From assembly GCA_017463155.1 (NCBI GenBank), contig JAFTPT010000053.1, positions 62,001-126,000 on the forward strand: a stretch of DNA of 64,000 nucleotides. Direction: 5' to 3'. Source of the stretch: Blautia sp. Lineage in GTDB: Bacteria; Bacillota; Clostridia; Lachnospirales; Lachnospiraceae. Position numbers and translations under genes: made by a program. How positions within the stretch are numbered: the first letter of the stretch is position 1; each line of letters starts with the position of its first letter. Of this stretch, positions 17,342 through 25,343 are shown piece after piece. The notes below the pieces were generated by a model that ran no database searches, was not told the DNA's origin, and worked only from the letters and a program-made list of their open reading frames with translations.

Positions 17342-18258
17342 GGCAGTTCCACCTCCAGTAATGTGAGAATCAGGGCCATCCGCACGTAGACGCCGTACTG
17401 TGCCTGCCTGAAGTAGGCCGCCCGCGGGTCTTCATCCACTTCCACGGAGATCTCGTTGACTCTGGGAAGCGGGTGGAGTACGAACATGTCTTTCTTTGCG
17501 AGTTCCATTTTTGTCTTGTCAAGGATGTAAAAGTCCTTCATCCGGATGTAGTCTTCTTCGTTGAAGAAGCGTTCTCTCTGTACCCGTGTCATGTACAGGA
17601 TATCGAGTTCAGGCATGGCGTCCTCGAGGCGTTCCACCTCTTCAAACGGGACCTGGTTCCGGTTCAGCACGTCTTCACGGATGTAGCTGGGGATGCGAAG
17701 TTCTTCGGGGGAGATCAGGATAAAGCGGACGCCTGCATAGCGTACCAGGGCTTCGATCAGGGAATGTACGGTACGGCCGAATTTCAGGTCGCCGCAGAGT
17801 CCGATCGTGATATGATCGAGTCTTCCCTTGAGGGAACGGATCGTCAGTAGATCGGTCAGTGTCTGGGTGGGATGCTGATGTCCGCCGTCGCCGGCGTTGA
17901 TCACGGGAATGGACGAGGCCATGGAAGCGACCAGCGGTGCACCTTCTTTCGGGTGACGCATGGCACAGATATCTGCATAGCAGGAAACGACGCGGATCGT
18001 ATCGGCGACGCTTTCGCCTTTGGCGGCGGAGCTGGAATCGGCGGAAGAAAAACCGAGGACTTTGCCGCCCAGGTTCATCATAGCGGCTTCAAAGCTCAGC
18101 CGGGTACGGGTGCTTGGTTCATAGAAACAGGTGGCCAGGCGCTTATCGTCACAGACATGCGCGTACTTTTTCGGGTCTTTTCCGATGTCGGTTGCCAGGT
18201 CAAGAAGTTTGTCCAGCTCCTCCACGGAAAAATCCAGCGGACTCATCAGATGTCTCAT
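17335..18258 (-). CDS. pyrB: Aspartate carbamoyltransferase catalytic chain
   Basis: A 307-residue PyrB that condenses carbamoyl phosphate and aspartate in the second step of pyrimidine synthesis. Visible motifs are [13 protein letters not shown] (carbamoyl phosphate loop), the 80s loop around [11 protein letters not shown] with its catalytic Ser and Lys, HPTQTLTDL, and HPLPRVNEI near the end. ATG follows GGAGG at a normal distance on the minus strand. Only pyrB and pyrI are here; no other pyrimidine genes, PyrR gene or uracil permease is in the window. Confidence 0.97.
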   Translation of the reverse strand: MRHLMSPLDFSVEELDKLLDLATDIGKDPKKYAHVCDDKRLATCFYEPSTRTRLSFEAAMMNLGGKVLGFSSADSSSAAKGESVADTIRVVSCYADICAMRHPKEGAPLVASMASSIPVINAGDGGHQHPTQTLTDLLTIRSLKGRLDHITIGLCGDLKFGRTVHSLIEALVRYAGVRFILISPEELRIPSYIREDVLNRNQVPFEEVERLEDAMPELDILYMTRVQRERFFNEEDYIRMKDFYILDKTKMELAKKDMFVLHPLPRVNEISVEVDEDPRAAYFRQAQYGVYVRMALILTLLEVELPC

Positions 18259-18308
18259 GCGTTACCTCCGTATGCGAATTTGGAATGTCCGGAAATATTC
18301 CGCATTCC

Positions 18309-18337
18309 ATCATAAACCACCCGCATGGATTTTTCAA
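18309..18337 (-). promoter_or_regulatory. Promoter and leader hairpin of pyrBI
   Basis: On the minus strand TTGAAA (18337-18332) and TATGAT (18314-18309) are separated by exactly 17 bp. The short leader that follows holds an imperfect hairpin at 18282-18308 (GGAATG/CATTCC with an inner CGGAA/TTCCG) just ahead of the ribosome binding site. No long attenuator or PyrR anti-antiterminator is visible. Confidence 0.7.
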
Positions 18338-18437
18338 GCCACATCTTTGGCAATTCCGCAAATCCGCACAAACAGGCAAATCGCAGCCTCGAAGATCGGT
18401 ACCCGGACGAATTGTGATGGTATTGTGACACGCCATA

Positions 18438-18446
18438 TGCTATACT
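18438..18446 (+). promoter_or_regulatory. Extended -10 promoter candidate facing the inverted-repeat element
   Basis: TGCTATACT matches an extended -10 box (TGn-TATACT). The -35 position is poor. It points toward the element at 18468 and toward a consensus ribosome binding site (AAGGAGG, 18463-18469). Confidence 0.4.
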
Positions 18447-18467
18447 TAGTTCCGGATCAATAAAGGA

Positions 18468-19078
18468 GGCTCGTTTGAATGCCGTATTATAAAGAATCGC
18501 AGGATATGCGGCTGCACAGGACGAATTCTGATTCGCTGTTTTTTGCAGATACAGAGCGGACGTACGCTGCGGTGTCGAAGATCTGTCTCTGCCCGCAAGG
18601 CCCCGGGCAACGGCTGCGGCAAGCTAAGCGCTAACTTCAACTTACAAAACGCTCAGCAAAGGCTTCGCGTTTTGAGTTTCCGTAAGCGCTGGATCTTGCC
18701 TCGCCTACGACCGCCCTCAAAAGCCCTTGCAAGGCAGAGACAGATCTCCGGTCACCTGCAGCTATGTCGCTCATATCGCGATGGCCTGCAGCAATCAGCA
18801 AAACCTTTCGCAGTAATACCCCGGTGATCGGCCGGAAAGCAGCGGCGAGAGAAGAATGCCGTGCGAAAGGAAGAAGCGGGATATGTCGGCTGCACAGGCC
18901 ACTTCGCAGTCGACGCCGGGAATTGCGAGCATAGCTTCATGTGCGGAGGCCGCCGTTTAGCGAAGCTGGCTTGGCCGGGAGCACATGAAAACAAGCGGCG
19001 CAGCAATTCCAAGGAGACAAGCGTGGCCTGTGCAGCCGCATATCCTGCGGTTCCTTTGGAACGGCATTCAAACGAGCC
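18468..19078. repeat. Non-coding element built of nested inverted repeats
   Basis: The outer arms are 18468-18520 and 19027-19078: an 18-bp perfect block (18468-18485 with 19061-19078), a diverged linker, and a 23-bp perfect block (18498-18520 with 19027-19049). Inside are two further fold-backs. Module A, 18579-18747, has 15-bp ends (AGATCTGTCTCTGCC and complement), an inner GCAAGG/CCTTGC pair, and CAAAACGC/GCGTTTTG. Module B, 18854-19069, has a second, diverged copy of the left arm: GAATGCCGT/ACGGCATTC, AAAGGAA/TTCCTTT, a 23-bp stem with one bulge (18879-18902 with 19023-19045), GGAATTGC/GCAATTCC and TTCATGTGC/GCACATGAA. A 51-codon frame with a good ribosome binding site starts at 18479 inside the left arm; it resembles no family I know. 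No transposase is present. Confidence 0.85.
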
Positions 19079-19108
19079 ATAAACTATTACGAAAAGGGAG
19101 GATATACT

Positions 19109-19870
19109 ATGAAAACAGCGAAAATGATCTTTGCAGCGACCTTGATCGGGGTTCTGTGCGTGACAGCACCGGTTCTGGCGGAGACGGATGAGCCGGAAAG
19201 CATCGTGTGTAATATCGAGGACGGAAACTATGTGATCCGGATCCCGGACGCAGAGGGAGACCTGGGATGGGTGGCCGATGACATGGAACAGGATGACTCC
19301 GTGGTGAAGCTCGGAAGCGCAGAACTTGTGGATGATGAATTTGTGATCGTCTATGAGCCGGCAGCCGACGGGGCGATCACGGTCAGTGCAAAGCATTACA
19401 ACGGGATCGCCTGCGACCGTATGCATACCTGGGATCTGAGAGTCGAAAACGGGGCAGTCACGGAGAACTTTGGCGGCTCCTATACGGAATCCCCCAAAGA
19501 TGACGAACTGGATCCCTTTATGACCGGCGAATGGGTCGAAAAGGATACGGAATATACCGGTATGAGTATCGAACGAAACCCGGAAAAAGGCTTTGACATC
19601 GAGATCGTTTCCCCGATGACCCACGGCGCCTATGTTTTCAAGACCACGATCTACTTCGACTGTGACCGGAATGCGTTCGTGTATGACAAAGGCAAATTCT
19701 GGGATCTCCCGGAAGACGGCAATACAGAGGCGGAGCTTGGAGAAGCAAAGATCGCAGGATCGACCGGTTCCATCAGTATGGAAGGGGACGAAGACAACCT
19801 GTCCCTGGTGTGGTATGATGACGGAACGGAAGGGGAAGAAATCGTTTTCACACGGCAGGCGGCCTTTTGA
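19109..19870 (+). CDS. Secreted protein of unknown function
   Basis: A 253-residue exported protein. The signal peptide is residues 1-25 (cleavage near VLAET). The mature protein is acidic with beta-rich stretches and several D/E-D-G turns and has no cysteine-rich or catalytic motif that I recognise; the only mature cysteines are in VCNIED and GIACDRMH. GAAAAGGGAGGATA precedes the ATG. It starts 31 bp after the inverted-repeat element, so its promoter either lies in the element or upstream of it. It ends in a terminator that overlaps its last codons. I cannot assign a function. Confidence 0.7.
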   Translation: MKTAKMIFAATLIGVLCVTAPVLAETDEPESIVCNIEDGNYVIRIPDAEGDLGWVADDMEQDDSVVKLGSAELVDDEFVIVYEPAADGAITVSAKHYNGIACDRMHTWDLRVENGAVTENFGGSYTESPKDDELDPFMTGEWVEKDTEYTGMSIERNPEKGFDIEIVSPMTHGAYVFKTTIYFDCDRNAFVYDKGKFWDLPEDGNTEAELGEAKIAGSTGSISMEGDEDNLSLVWYDDGTEGEEIVFTRQAAF

Positions 19871-19889
19871 GGCTGCCTGTCCCTTTTTT
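19854..19889 (+). terminator. Intrinsic terminator overlapping the end of the secreted-protein gene
   Basis: CAGGCGGCC (19856-19864) pairs with GGCTGCCTG (19871-19879) with one G-T pair, followed by a short CCC and six T residues. The stop codon lies in the loop. Confidence 0.75.
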
Positions 19890-19922
19890 GGGTAAATGAC
19901 AGCCGAAAAGATGTGGGAATTC

Positions 19923-19951
19923 TTGAAAAAGAAAGTAGGTTGAGCTATACT
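19923..19951 (+). promoter_or_regulatory. Promoter of the folC-pheA fusion operon
   Basis: TTGAAA at 19923-19928 and TATACT at 19946-19951 with a 17-bp spacer, 38 bp before the start codon. No riboswitch or T-box is present in the short leader. Confidence 0.75.
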
Positions 19952-19989
19952 GAATACAAAATTTGCTGCAGGACTGAGGTCGAACACAT

Positions 19990-22395
19990 ATGAACTATCT
20001 TGAATGTCGGAACTATCTGAAAAATGCTGAAAAATACGGAAGCGTACTAGGCCTCGAAAACATGCGGACGCTGATGAGCCGTTTCCAGGATCCGCAGGAC
20101 GGGCTGCGGGTGATCCACGTGGCCGGGACCAACGGAAAAGGCTCGGTCATCGCGTATCTGTACACAACCCTTCAGCTGACCGGACGGAAGATCGGCCGGT
20201 ATATATCGCCGACGCTGTATTCCTACAGAGAACGGCTGGAGATCAACGGAGAACAGATCACGGAAGGGGAATTTGCGAGGATCGTAAGCCGGATCGCATT
20301 GGAAAGCGACCTGATGGCGGAAGAGGGCCTTCCGCACCCGACGCCCTTCGAAATGGAGACCGCCGCCGCGTTTCTGTATTTTGCCGAGCATGACTGCGAC
20401 CTGGTCCTTCTCGAGGTGGGCATGGGCGGCGACCTCGATGCCACCAATATAATCAAAAAGCCGGTCATGTCCGTGATCGCCTCCATCAGTATGGACCATA
20501 TGGCCTTCCTCGGAAATACACTGGGAGATATCGCCGACAAAAAAGCCGGGATCATCAAGCCGGGATGCCCGATGGTGACGGTCAGGCAGAAGCCGGAGGC
20601 GGAGGAATCCATCCGCTGCGCCTGCGAAAGAAACCAGGTTCCCCTCAGGATCGCCGATCCGGACAAAGCCAGGATCCTCCGGTCGGACGTGGAAAGCCAG
20701 ACCTTTGTCTATGAAGGGGAAGCCTATACGATCCATCTGGCAGGCACCCATCAGAAGGAGAATGCCGTACTCGCCCTGGAAGCCCTGCAGCTGCTTCACG
20801 CGACCGGCATAAGAACGACGCCGGAACAGCGTAAGAAGGGGCTCTTTGAGACCGTGTGGAACGGACGCTTTACGATCCTCCGGAGAGATCCGCTGTTCAT
20901 CGTCGACGGTGCCCACAATCCGGCCGCCGCGGATACACTGGCGGCATCCATCGAGACATACTTTCCCGGCAAGAAGCTGTTTTTCATCATTGGCATGTTC
21001 AGGGACAAGGATTACGAGAGCGTACTCAAAAAGACCTGCCATTATGCCGAGAGGATCTGGACGATCCAGACGCCGGACAACGCACGCGCGCTCCCGGCTG
21101 CGGAGCTTGCGCAGGCCGCATCCAGGTACCACCAGGATGTGACGCCGGCCGGGAGCATAGAAGAAGCCGTAAACGCGGCCTGCCGGGCCGCCGGAGCGGA
21201 CGATGTGATCCTGGCCTTCGGCTCCCTTTCCTTTATCGGCATCCTGACGGAGATCGTCCGGAGGATGCCGGACCTTTCCGTTTTCAGGGCGGACATCGAC
21301 AGGATCGACGAAAAGATCGTGCAGCTGTTTGAAGAGAGGATGAAGCTGTCGGAACAGGTGGCGGACTATAAGATCCGGACAGGAAAACAGGTGCTGGATC
21401 CCGAAAGGGAAGCGTCCAAGATCCATACGCTCCGCCAGAAGGCGCACAGTCCGTTCAATGAGCTGGGCATACAGGAACTTTTCCGACAGATCATGGCGAT
21501 CAGCCGGAAAAGGCAGTACCAGCTTCTGGAGGAGCATGGCGCCGGTCAGAAAGAACCCTATACATTCACGGCGGAACCGGACCTTACGGATGCGGCCGTG
21601 GTCTTTCAGGGCGTGGAAGGGGCATACAGCCATGCGGCCATGCGCCGTTATTTCGGGCAGGACATCCGGGCCTTTCATGTGAAGACCTTCCGGGAAGCCA
21701 TGGACGCCGTCGTGGAAGGAAAGGCGGATTATGCGGTTCTTCCGATCGAGAATTCAACGGCCGGGATCGTGACGGATATCTATGATCTCCTGACGGAGAA
21801 ACCGCTTTATATGATCGGGGAACAGATCCTTCCGATCGAGCACGTGCTGCTGGGGACAGAAGAGTCCGACCTTGCTGTGATCCGGACCGTGTGCTCCCAT
21901 CCCCAGGCGCTTCAGCAGTGCAAAAGCTTTCTGGAACAGCATCCGGAGTGGGAGATCCGGGAGGCGGTCAATACGGCGGAGGCGGCGAGGACCGTACGCG
22001 AGATGGGAGATCCGTCCCGGGCCGCGATCGCGAGCAGGGAAGCCGGAGAACTGTATGGCCTCCGGGTACTGAAGGAGAACATCTGCCCGAATGCGGAGAA
22101 TGTGACCCGGTTCATCATTCTGGGAAGCAGGCCGGAATACAGGGAGGGCGCAGGCAGGGTGAGTATCTGCTTTGAGCTGCCTCACGAAAAAGGCTCTCTT
22201 TATAATTTGCTTTCACATATCATTTATAATGGACTGAACATGACGAGGATCGAGTCCAGACCGGTTCCCGGCAGGACATGGGAGTATCGCTTTTTTGTGG
22301 ATTTTGAAGGAAATCTGAAAGAAAGTGCTGTCCGGAATACCCTGCGGGGCCTGGAAGCGGAGGCCCTTCGCCTTAAGATCCTCGGCAACTACTAG
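19990..22395 (+). CDS. Fusion of folylpolyglutamate synthase (FolC) with chorismate mutase-prephenate dehydratase (PheA)
   Basis: One 801-residue frame without a break. Residues 1-425 are FolC, which ligates glutamate to (dihydro)folates: P-loop GTNGKGSV (46-53), GMGGDLDATN (144-153), DH/KAGIIK (169-190) and DGAHNPAAA (306-314). Residues 430-512 are an AroQ chorismate mutase with R433, R450, K461, D470, R473 and E474 at the expected places. Residues 535-712 are prephenate dehydratase (VFQGVEGAYSHAA, PIENSTAG, SHPQALQQC, T706-R-F708). Residues 722-795 are an ACT domain with the ESRP phenylalanine-binding motif at 755-758. It thus joins folate polyglutamylation to phenylalanine synthesis, both fed by chorismate. 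The next gene follows 11 bp later. Confidence 0.93.
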   Translation: MNYLECRNYLKNAEKYGSVLGLENMRTLMSRFQDPQDGLRVIHVAGTNGKGSVIAYLYTTLQLTGRKIGRYISPTLYSYRERLEINGEQITEGEFARIVSRIALESDLMAEEGLPHPTPFEMETAAAFLYFAEHDCDLVLLEVGMGGDLDATNIIKKPVMSVIASISMDHMAFLGNTLGDIADKKAGIIKPGCPMVTVRQKPEAEESIRCACERNQVPLRIADPDKARILRSDVESQTFVYEGEAYTIHLAGTHQKENAVLALEALQLLHATGIRTTPEQRKKGLFETVWNGRFTILRRDPLFIVDGAHNPAAADTLAASIETYFPGKKLFFIIGMFRDKDYESVLKKTCHYAERIWTIQTPDNARALPAAELAQAASRYHQDVTPAGSIEEAVNAACRAAGADDVILAFGSLSFIGILTEIVRRMPDLSVFRADIDRIDEKIVQLFEERMKLSEQVADYKIRTGKQVLDPEREASKIHTLRQKAHSPFNELGIQELFRQIMAISRKRQYQLLEEHGAGQKEPYTFTAEPDLTDAAVVFQGVEGAYSHAAMRRYFGQDIRAFHVKTFREAMDAVVEGKADYAVLPIENSTAGIVTDIYDLLTEKPLYMIGEQILPIEHVLLGTEESDLAVIRTVCSHPQALQQCKSFLEQHPEWEIREAVNTAEAARTVREMGDPSRAAIASREAGELYGLRVLKENICPNAENVTRFIILGSRPEYREGAGRVSICFELPHEKGSLYNLLSHIIYNGLNMTRIESRPVPGRTWEYRFFVDFEGNLKESAVRNTLRGLEAEALRLKILGNY

Positions 22396-22406
22396 AGGAA
22401 ATAGCG

Positions 22407-23723
22407 ATGAGCAGGATCAACGAATGTATATTGTACCGTGATTTTTCACAGGGACAGCTCCTCAGGCAGATGGATGATCTGATGGAGCATAGAGACGAGG
22501 AGTGGGATGATCACCGGAAGGAAGAGTGGTTTTTCTGCCTGCATGAGCTGGCGGAGCTTGCCGGACAGTACGGTTTTTTCGGAAATCTGTGGCATGCGTA
22601 TCTTACTTTCCTTCTCGTGAGCCACGAAAACCCTTTCAGCAAGGCCTGCGAGATCCGAGGACAGGTCGAGGGAAGCATCAACGAGCTCGCCAGACATGAT
22701 TTCGCGATCTTCCGGGAGCTGTTTGCCCTCGATCTCACCGCGCTTGACCGGAAGGCCGGCGGGAATTGTGCCGGTTATTTTACGGATTACCGGCATGAGG
22801 ACGGAAACAGCCGGGAATTCAACCACCGGATCCGGGACCGGATCGTCGAGACGGCCGCATGCCTTGCAGCTTCGGCGGACGTGCAGGAATTCTGGCAGCA
22901 CATGGTGGATTTTTACAAGGATTTCGGCGTCGGCAAGTTCGGTCTCCACAAGGCTTTCCGTATCGTCCATGACGAGAAGGGGCAGGTGGTCATTTCTCCG
23001 ATCACCCGGATCGCCCACGTACAGCTGGAGGATCTGGTCGGGTATGAGAACGCCAAGCAGAAGCTGCTCGAGAATACCGAGGCCTTTGTCTCGGGCCGAA
23101 GGGCCAACAACTGTCTCCTGTTCGGAGACGCCGGCACCGGCAAATCCTCGAGCATCAAAGGCATCCTGAACCGGTATTATGACCGCGGGCTCCGGATCAT
23201 CGAGGTGTACAAGCATCAGCTGCAGGACCTGAATGAGGTCATTGCCCAGGTGAAAAACCGGAATTACCGGTTTATCCTTTACATGGATGACCTGTCCTTT
23301 GAAGAATTCGAGACAGAGTACAAGTATCTGAAGGCCGTGATCGAGGGCGGGCTTGAGAAAAAGCCCGAAAACATCCTGATCTATGCCACAAGCAACCGCC
23401 GCCATCTGGTACGGGAAAGGTCATCGGACAAGCTGGAACTGATGGATGACGACGATCTCCATTCCTCCGATACGGTCCAGGAGAAGCTTTCCCTGGTATA
23501 CCGTTTTGGCGTCCGGATCTATTTCGGAAAGCCGGACAAGAAGGAATTCCAGCATATCGTGAAGGTCCTGGCAGAGAGGCACGGTGTCAATATGCCCGAG
23601 GACAGGCTTTTCCTTCTGGCCAACCAGTGGGAGCTTTCCCATGGAGGGCTCACGGGACGGACGGCCCAGCAGTTTATCGATCATCTGCTGGGAAGCGCAT
23701 CGCTCCCGGATGTACAGCAGTAA
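22407..23723 (+). CDS. DUF815-family AAA ATPase
   Basis: A 438-residue predicted ATPase. Residues 1-205 are a helical N-terminal region. The AAA core starts at the VGYENAKQKLLENTEAF segment near 212, with Walker A FGDAGTGKSSS near 240, Walker B FILYMDDLSF near 290, a sensor-like YATSNRRHLV near 330, and the downstream lid. These are the hallmarks of DUF815, an ATPase family widespread in bacteria with no fixed role. GAGGAAATAGCG precedes the ATG. It lies between the FolC/PheA fusion and the polyphosphate genes on one strand, so a shared transcript is likely, though this says little about its job. Confidence 0.88.
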   Translation: MSRINECILYRDFSQGQLLRQMDDLMEHRDEEWDDHRKEEWFFCLHELAELAGQYGFFGNLWHAYLTFLLVSHENPFSKACEIRGQVEGSINELARHDFAIFRELFALDLTALDRKAGGNCAGYFTDYRHEDGNSREFNHRIRDRIVETAACLAASADVQEFWQHMVDFYKDFGVGKFGLHKAFRIVHDEKGQVVISPITRIAHVQLEDLVGYENAKQKLLENTEAFVSGRRANNCLLFGDAGTGKSSSIKGILNRYYDRGLRIIEVYKHQLQDLNEVIAQVKNRNYRFILYMDDLSFEEFETEYKYLKAVIEGGLEKKPENILIYATSNRRHLVRERSSDKLELMDDDDLHSSDTVQEKLSLVYRFGVRIYFGKPDKKEFQHIVKVLAERHGVNMPEDRLFLLANQWELSHGGLTGRTAQQFIDHLLGSASLPDVQQ

Positions 23724-23793
23724 ATATGGCGGTTATCGTTCGCGGCCAGGCCGTGGATGATGGACTGCCGGATGAATGAGGAGTAAAAAAACT

Positions 23794-25329
23794 ATGGCAA
23801 CGACAACATTTGCGGCGATCGATATCGGTTCCTACGAGGTCAGCATGAAGATCTTCGAGCTCTCCAAAAAATCGGGCTTCCGGGAACTGAACGATATCCG
23901 CTACAAGCTGGAACTTGGAAGCGGCGCTTACATGGAAGGAAAGCTGGATCCCGGGATGGTGGACTATCTTTGTGAGATCCTGCTGGATTTCAAGCGGATG
24001 ATGAGGGAGTTCGGGGCAGAAGAGTACCGGGCGTGCGCGACCAGTGTATTCCGCGAGCTGATGAATCCAATCATCGTACAGGAGCAGATCTTCCAGAGGA
24101 CCGGGTTCCGGATCGAAGTGCTGAGCAATTCCGAACAGCATTTCCTGGGCTATAAGTCCATCGCCGCGATCGAGACGGGCTTCAAAAAAATGATCCAGAA
24201 GGGCACGGCGATCCTGGATGTGGGCGGCGGTTCCCTGCAGGTGTCCCTGTTTGACAAGGATGCGCTGGTGACCACGCAGCATCTGAAGATCGGCAGCATG
24301 CGGATCCGTGAGCGCCTCAGGGATCTGGAGAAGACCACGACGCACTATGATCAGCTGGTGGCGGAGTTCATCCGGAACGATCTGACCAGCTTCCAAAGGC
24401 TGTACCTGAAGGACCGGGATATCCGCAACGTGATCCTGATGGGGGATTTCCTGACTGACACGATCTTCCATGAGGACATGAAGGATTCGATCATCACAAA
24501 GGCGGAATTTACCAGCCGGTACGAGAATACAGTCCATAAATCCGTACAGCAGCTTTCCGAGGAGATGGAGATCGATCCGGAGTATGCGAACCTTGTCGTG
24601 CCTACGATGGTCATCTGCAAGAGCTTCCTGGATATCTTCAACGCGGAATCATTGTGGGCTCCCGGCATGTCTCTTCTGGACGGGATCGCCTATGACTTCG
24701 CGGAAAAGAAAAAATACATCAAAAGCGTCCATAATTTTGAAAACGACATCCTGGTGGCCTCCAGGAACATTGCCAAGAGATTTTCATCCGGCAAGGGGCA
24801 TATCCAGGGGACGACGGCGATCGCCCTCGCGATCTTTGACAGCATGAAGAAGATCCACGGGATGGGCTCCCGGGAGCGGCTGCTTCTGCAGATCGCGGTG
24901 CAGCTCCATGACTGCGGCAAGTATATCAGCATGGGCGACGTGTCGGAATGCTCCTATCAGATCATCATGAGCACGGAGATCATCGGACTTTCCACCCAGG
25001 AGAGGGCGATCATCGCCAACGCGGTCCGCTACAACAATGCCGAATTCCGGTACAGCTCCGAGTATGGCAATGACACGACGCTGGACCGGGATAAATACCT
25101 GATCATCGCAAAACTGACGGCGATCCTGAGGGTCGCCAACGCGATGGACAGGAGCCATTACCAGAAGATTGAAAGCATCCGGACGGTGCTGAAGGACAGA
25201 GAACTGTCCCTGATCCTGGATTCCTCGCGGGATCTGTCCCTGGAACTGGGGCTCCTTAAGGACAAGGTCGATTTCTTTGAGGAAGTGTTCGGGATCCGTC
25301 TGAGTCTCAGACGTAAGAAAAAGATGTGA
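23794..25329 (+). CDS. ppx: Exopolyphosphatase (Ppx/GppA) with HD domain
   Basis: A 511-residue Ppx/GppA-family protein that would release phosphate from polyphosphate or convert pppGpp to ppGpp. ATG 23794 is favoured, with GAGGAG 10 nt upstream; the in-frame ATG at 23776 overlaps that site. The actin-like fold shows phosphate loop 1 (FAAIDIGSYEVSMKIFEL, residues 6-23), the ATSVFRE segment near 78, and loop 2 (ILDVGGGSLQVSLF) near 143. From about residue 310 a C-terminal HD-type helical domain carries an LHDCGKYI motif. It ends 14 bp before the polyphosphate kinase gene, giving a synthesis/degradation pair. Confidence 0.92.
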   Translation: MATTTFAAIDIGSYEVSMKIFELSKKSGFRELNDIRYKLELGSGAYMEGKLDPGMVDYLCEILLDFKRMMREFGAEEYRACATSVFRELMNPIIVQEQIFQRTGFRIEVLSNSEQHFLGYKSIAAIETGFKKMIQKGTAILDVGGGSLQVSLFDKDALVTTQHLKIGSMRIRERLRDLEKTTTHYDQLVAEFIRNDLTSFQRLYLKDRDIRNVILMGDFLTDTIFHEDMKDSIITKAEFTSRYENTVHKSVQQLSEEMEIDPEYANLVVPTMVICKSFLDIFNAESLWAPGMSLLDGIAYDFAEKKKYIKSVHNFENDILVASRNIAKRFSSGKGHIQGTTAIALAIFDSMKKIHGMGSRERLLLQIAVQLHDCGKYISMGDVSECSYQIIMSTEIIGLSTQERAIIANAVRYNNAEFRYSSEYGNDTTLDRDKYLIIAKLTAILRVANAMDRSHYQKIESIRTVLKDRELSLILDSSRDLSLELGLLKDKVDFFEEVFGIRLSLRRKKKM

Positions 25330-25343
25330 GGAGAGCTGCGGGT

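Noticed and set aside
18259..18437. Possible PyrR-type attenuator ahead of pyrB
   Set aside because: Only a small hairpin is present in a leader of about 40 nt; no terminator/antiterminator pair or PyrR-binding loop could be drawn.
18446..19987. Several short or medium frames on both strands through the inverted-repeat element
   Set aside because: Their translations change with each repeat arm, show no family, and the similar peptides on opposite strands are simply the two arms of the inverted repeat.
20047..21678. A 543-codon minus-strand frame opposite the FolC/PheA fusion
   Set aside because: No start signal or family similarity; the plus-strand protein has four complete domains.
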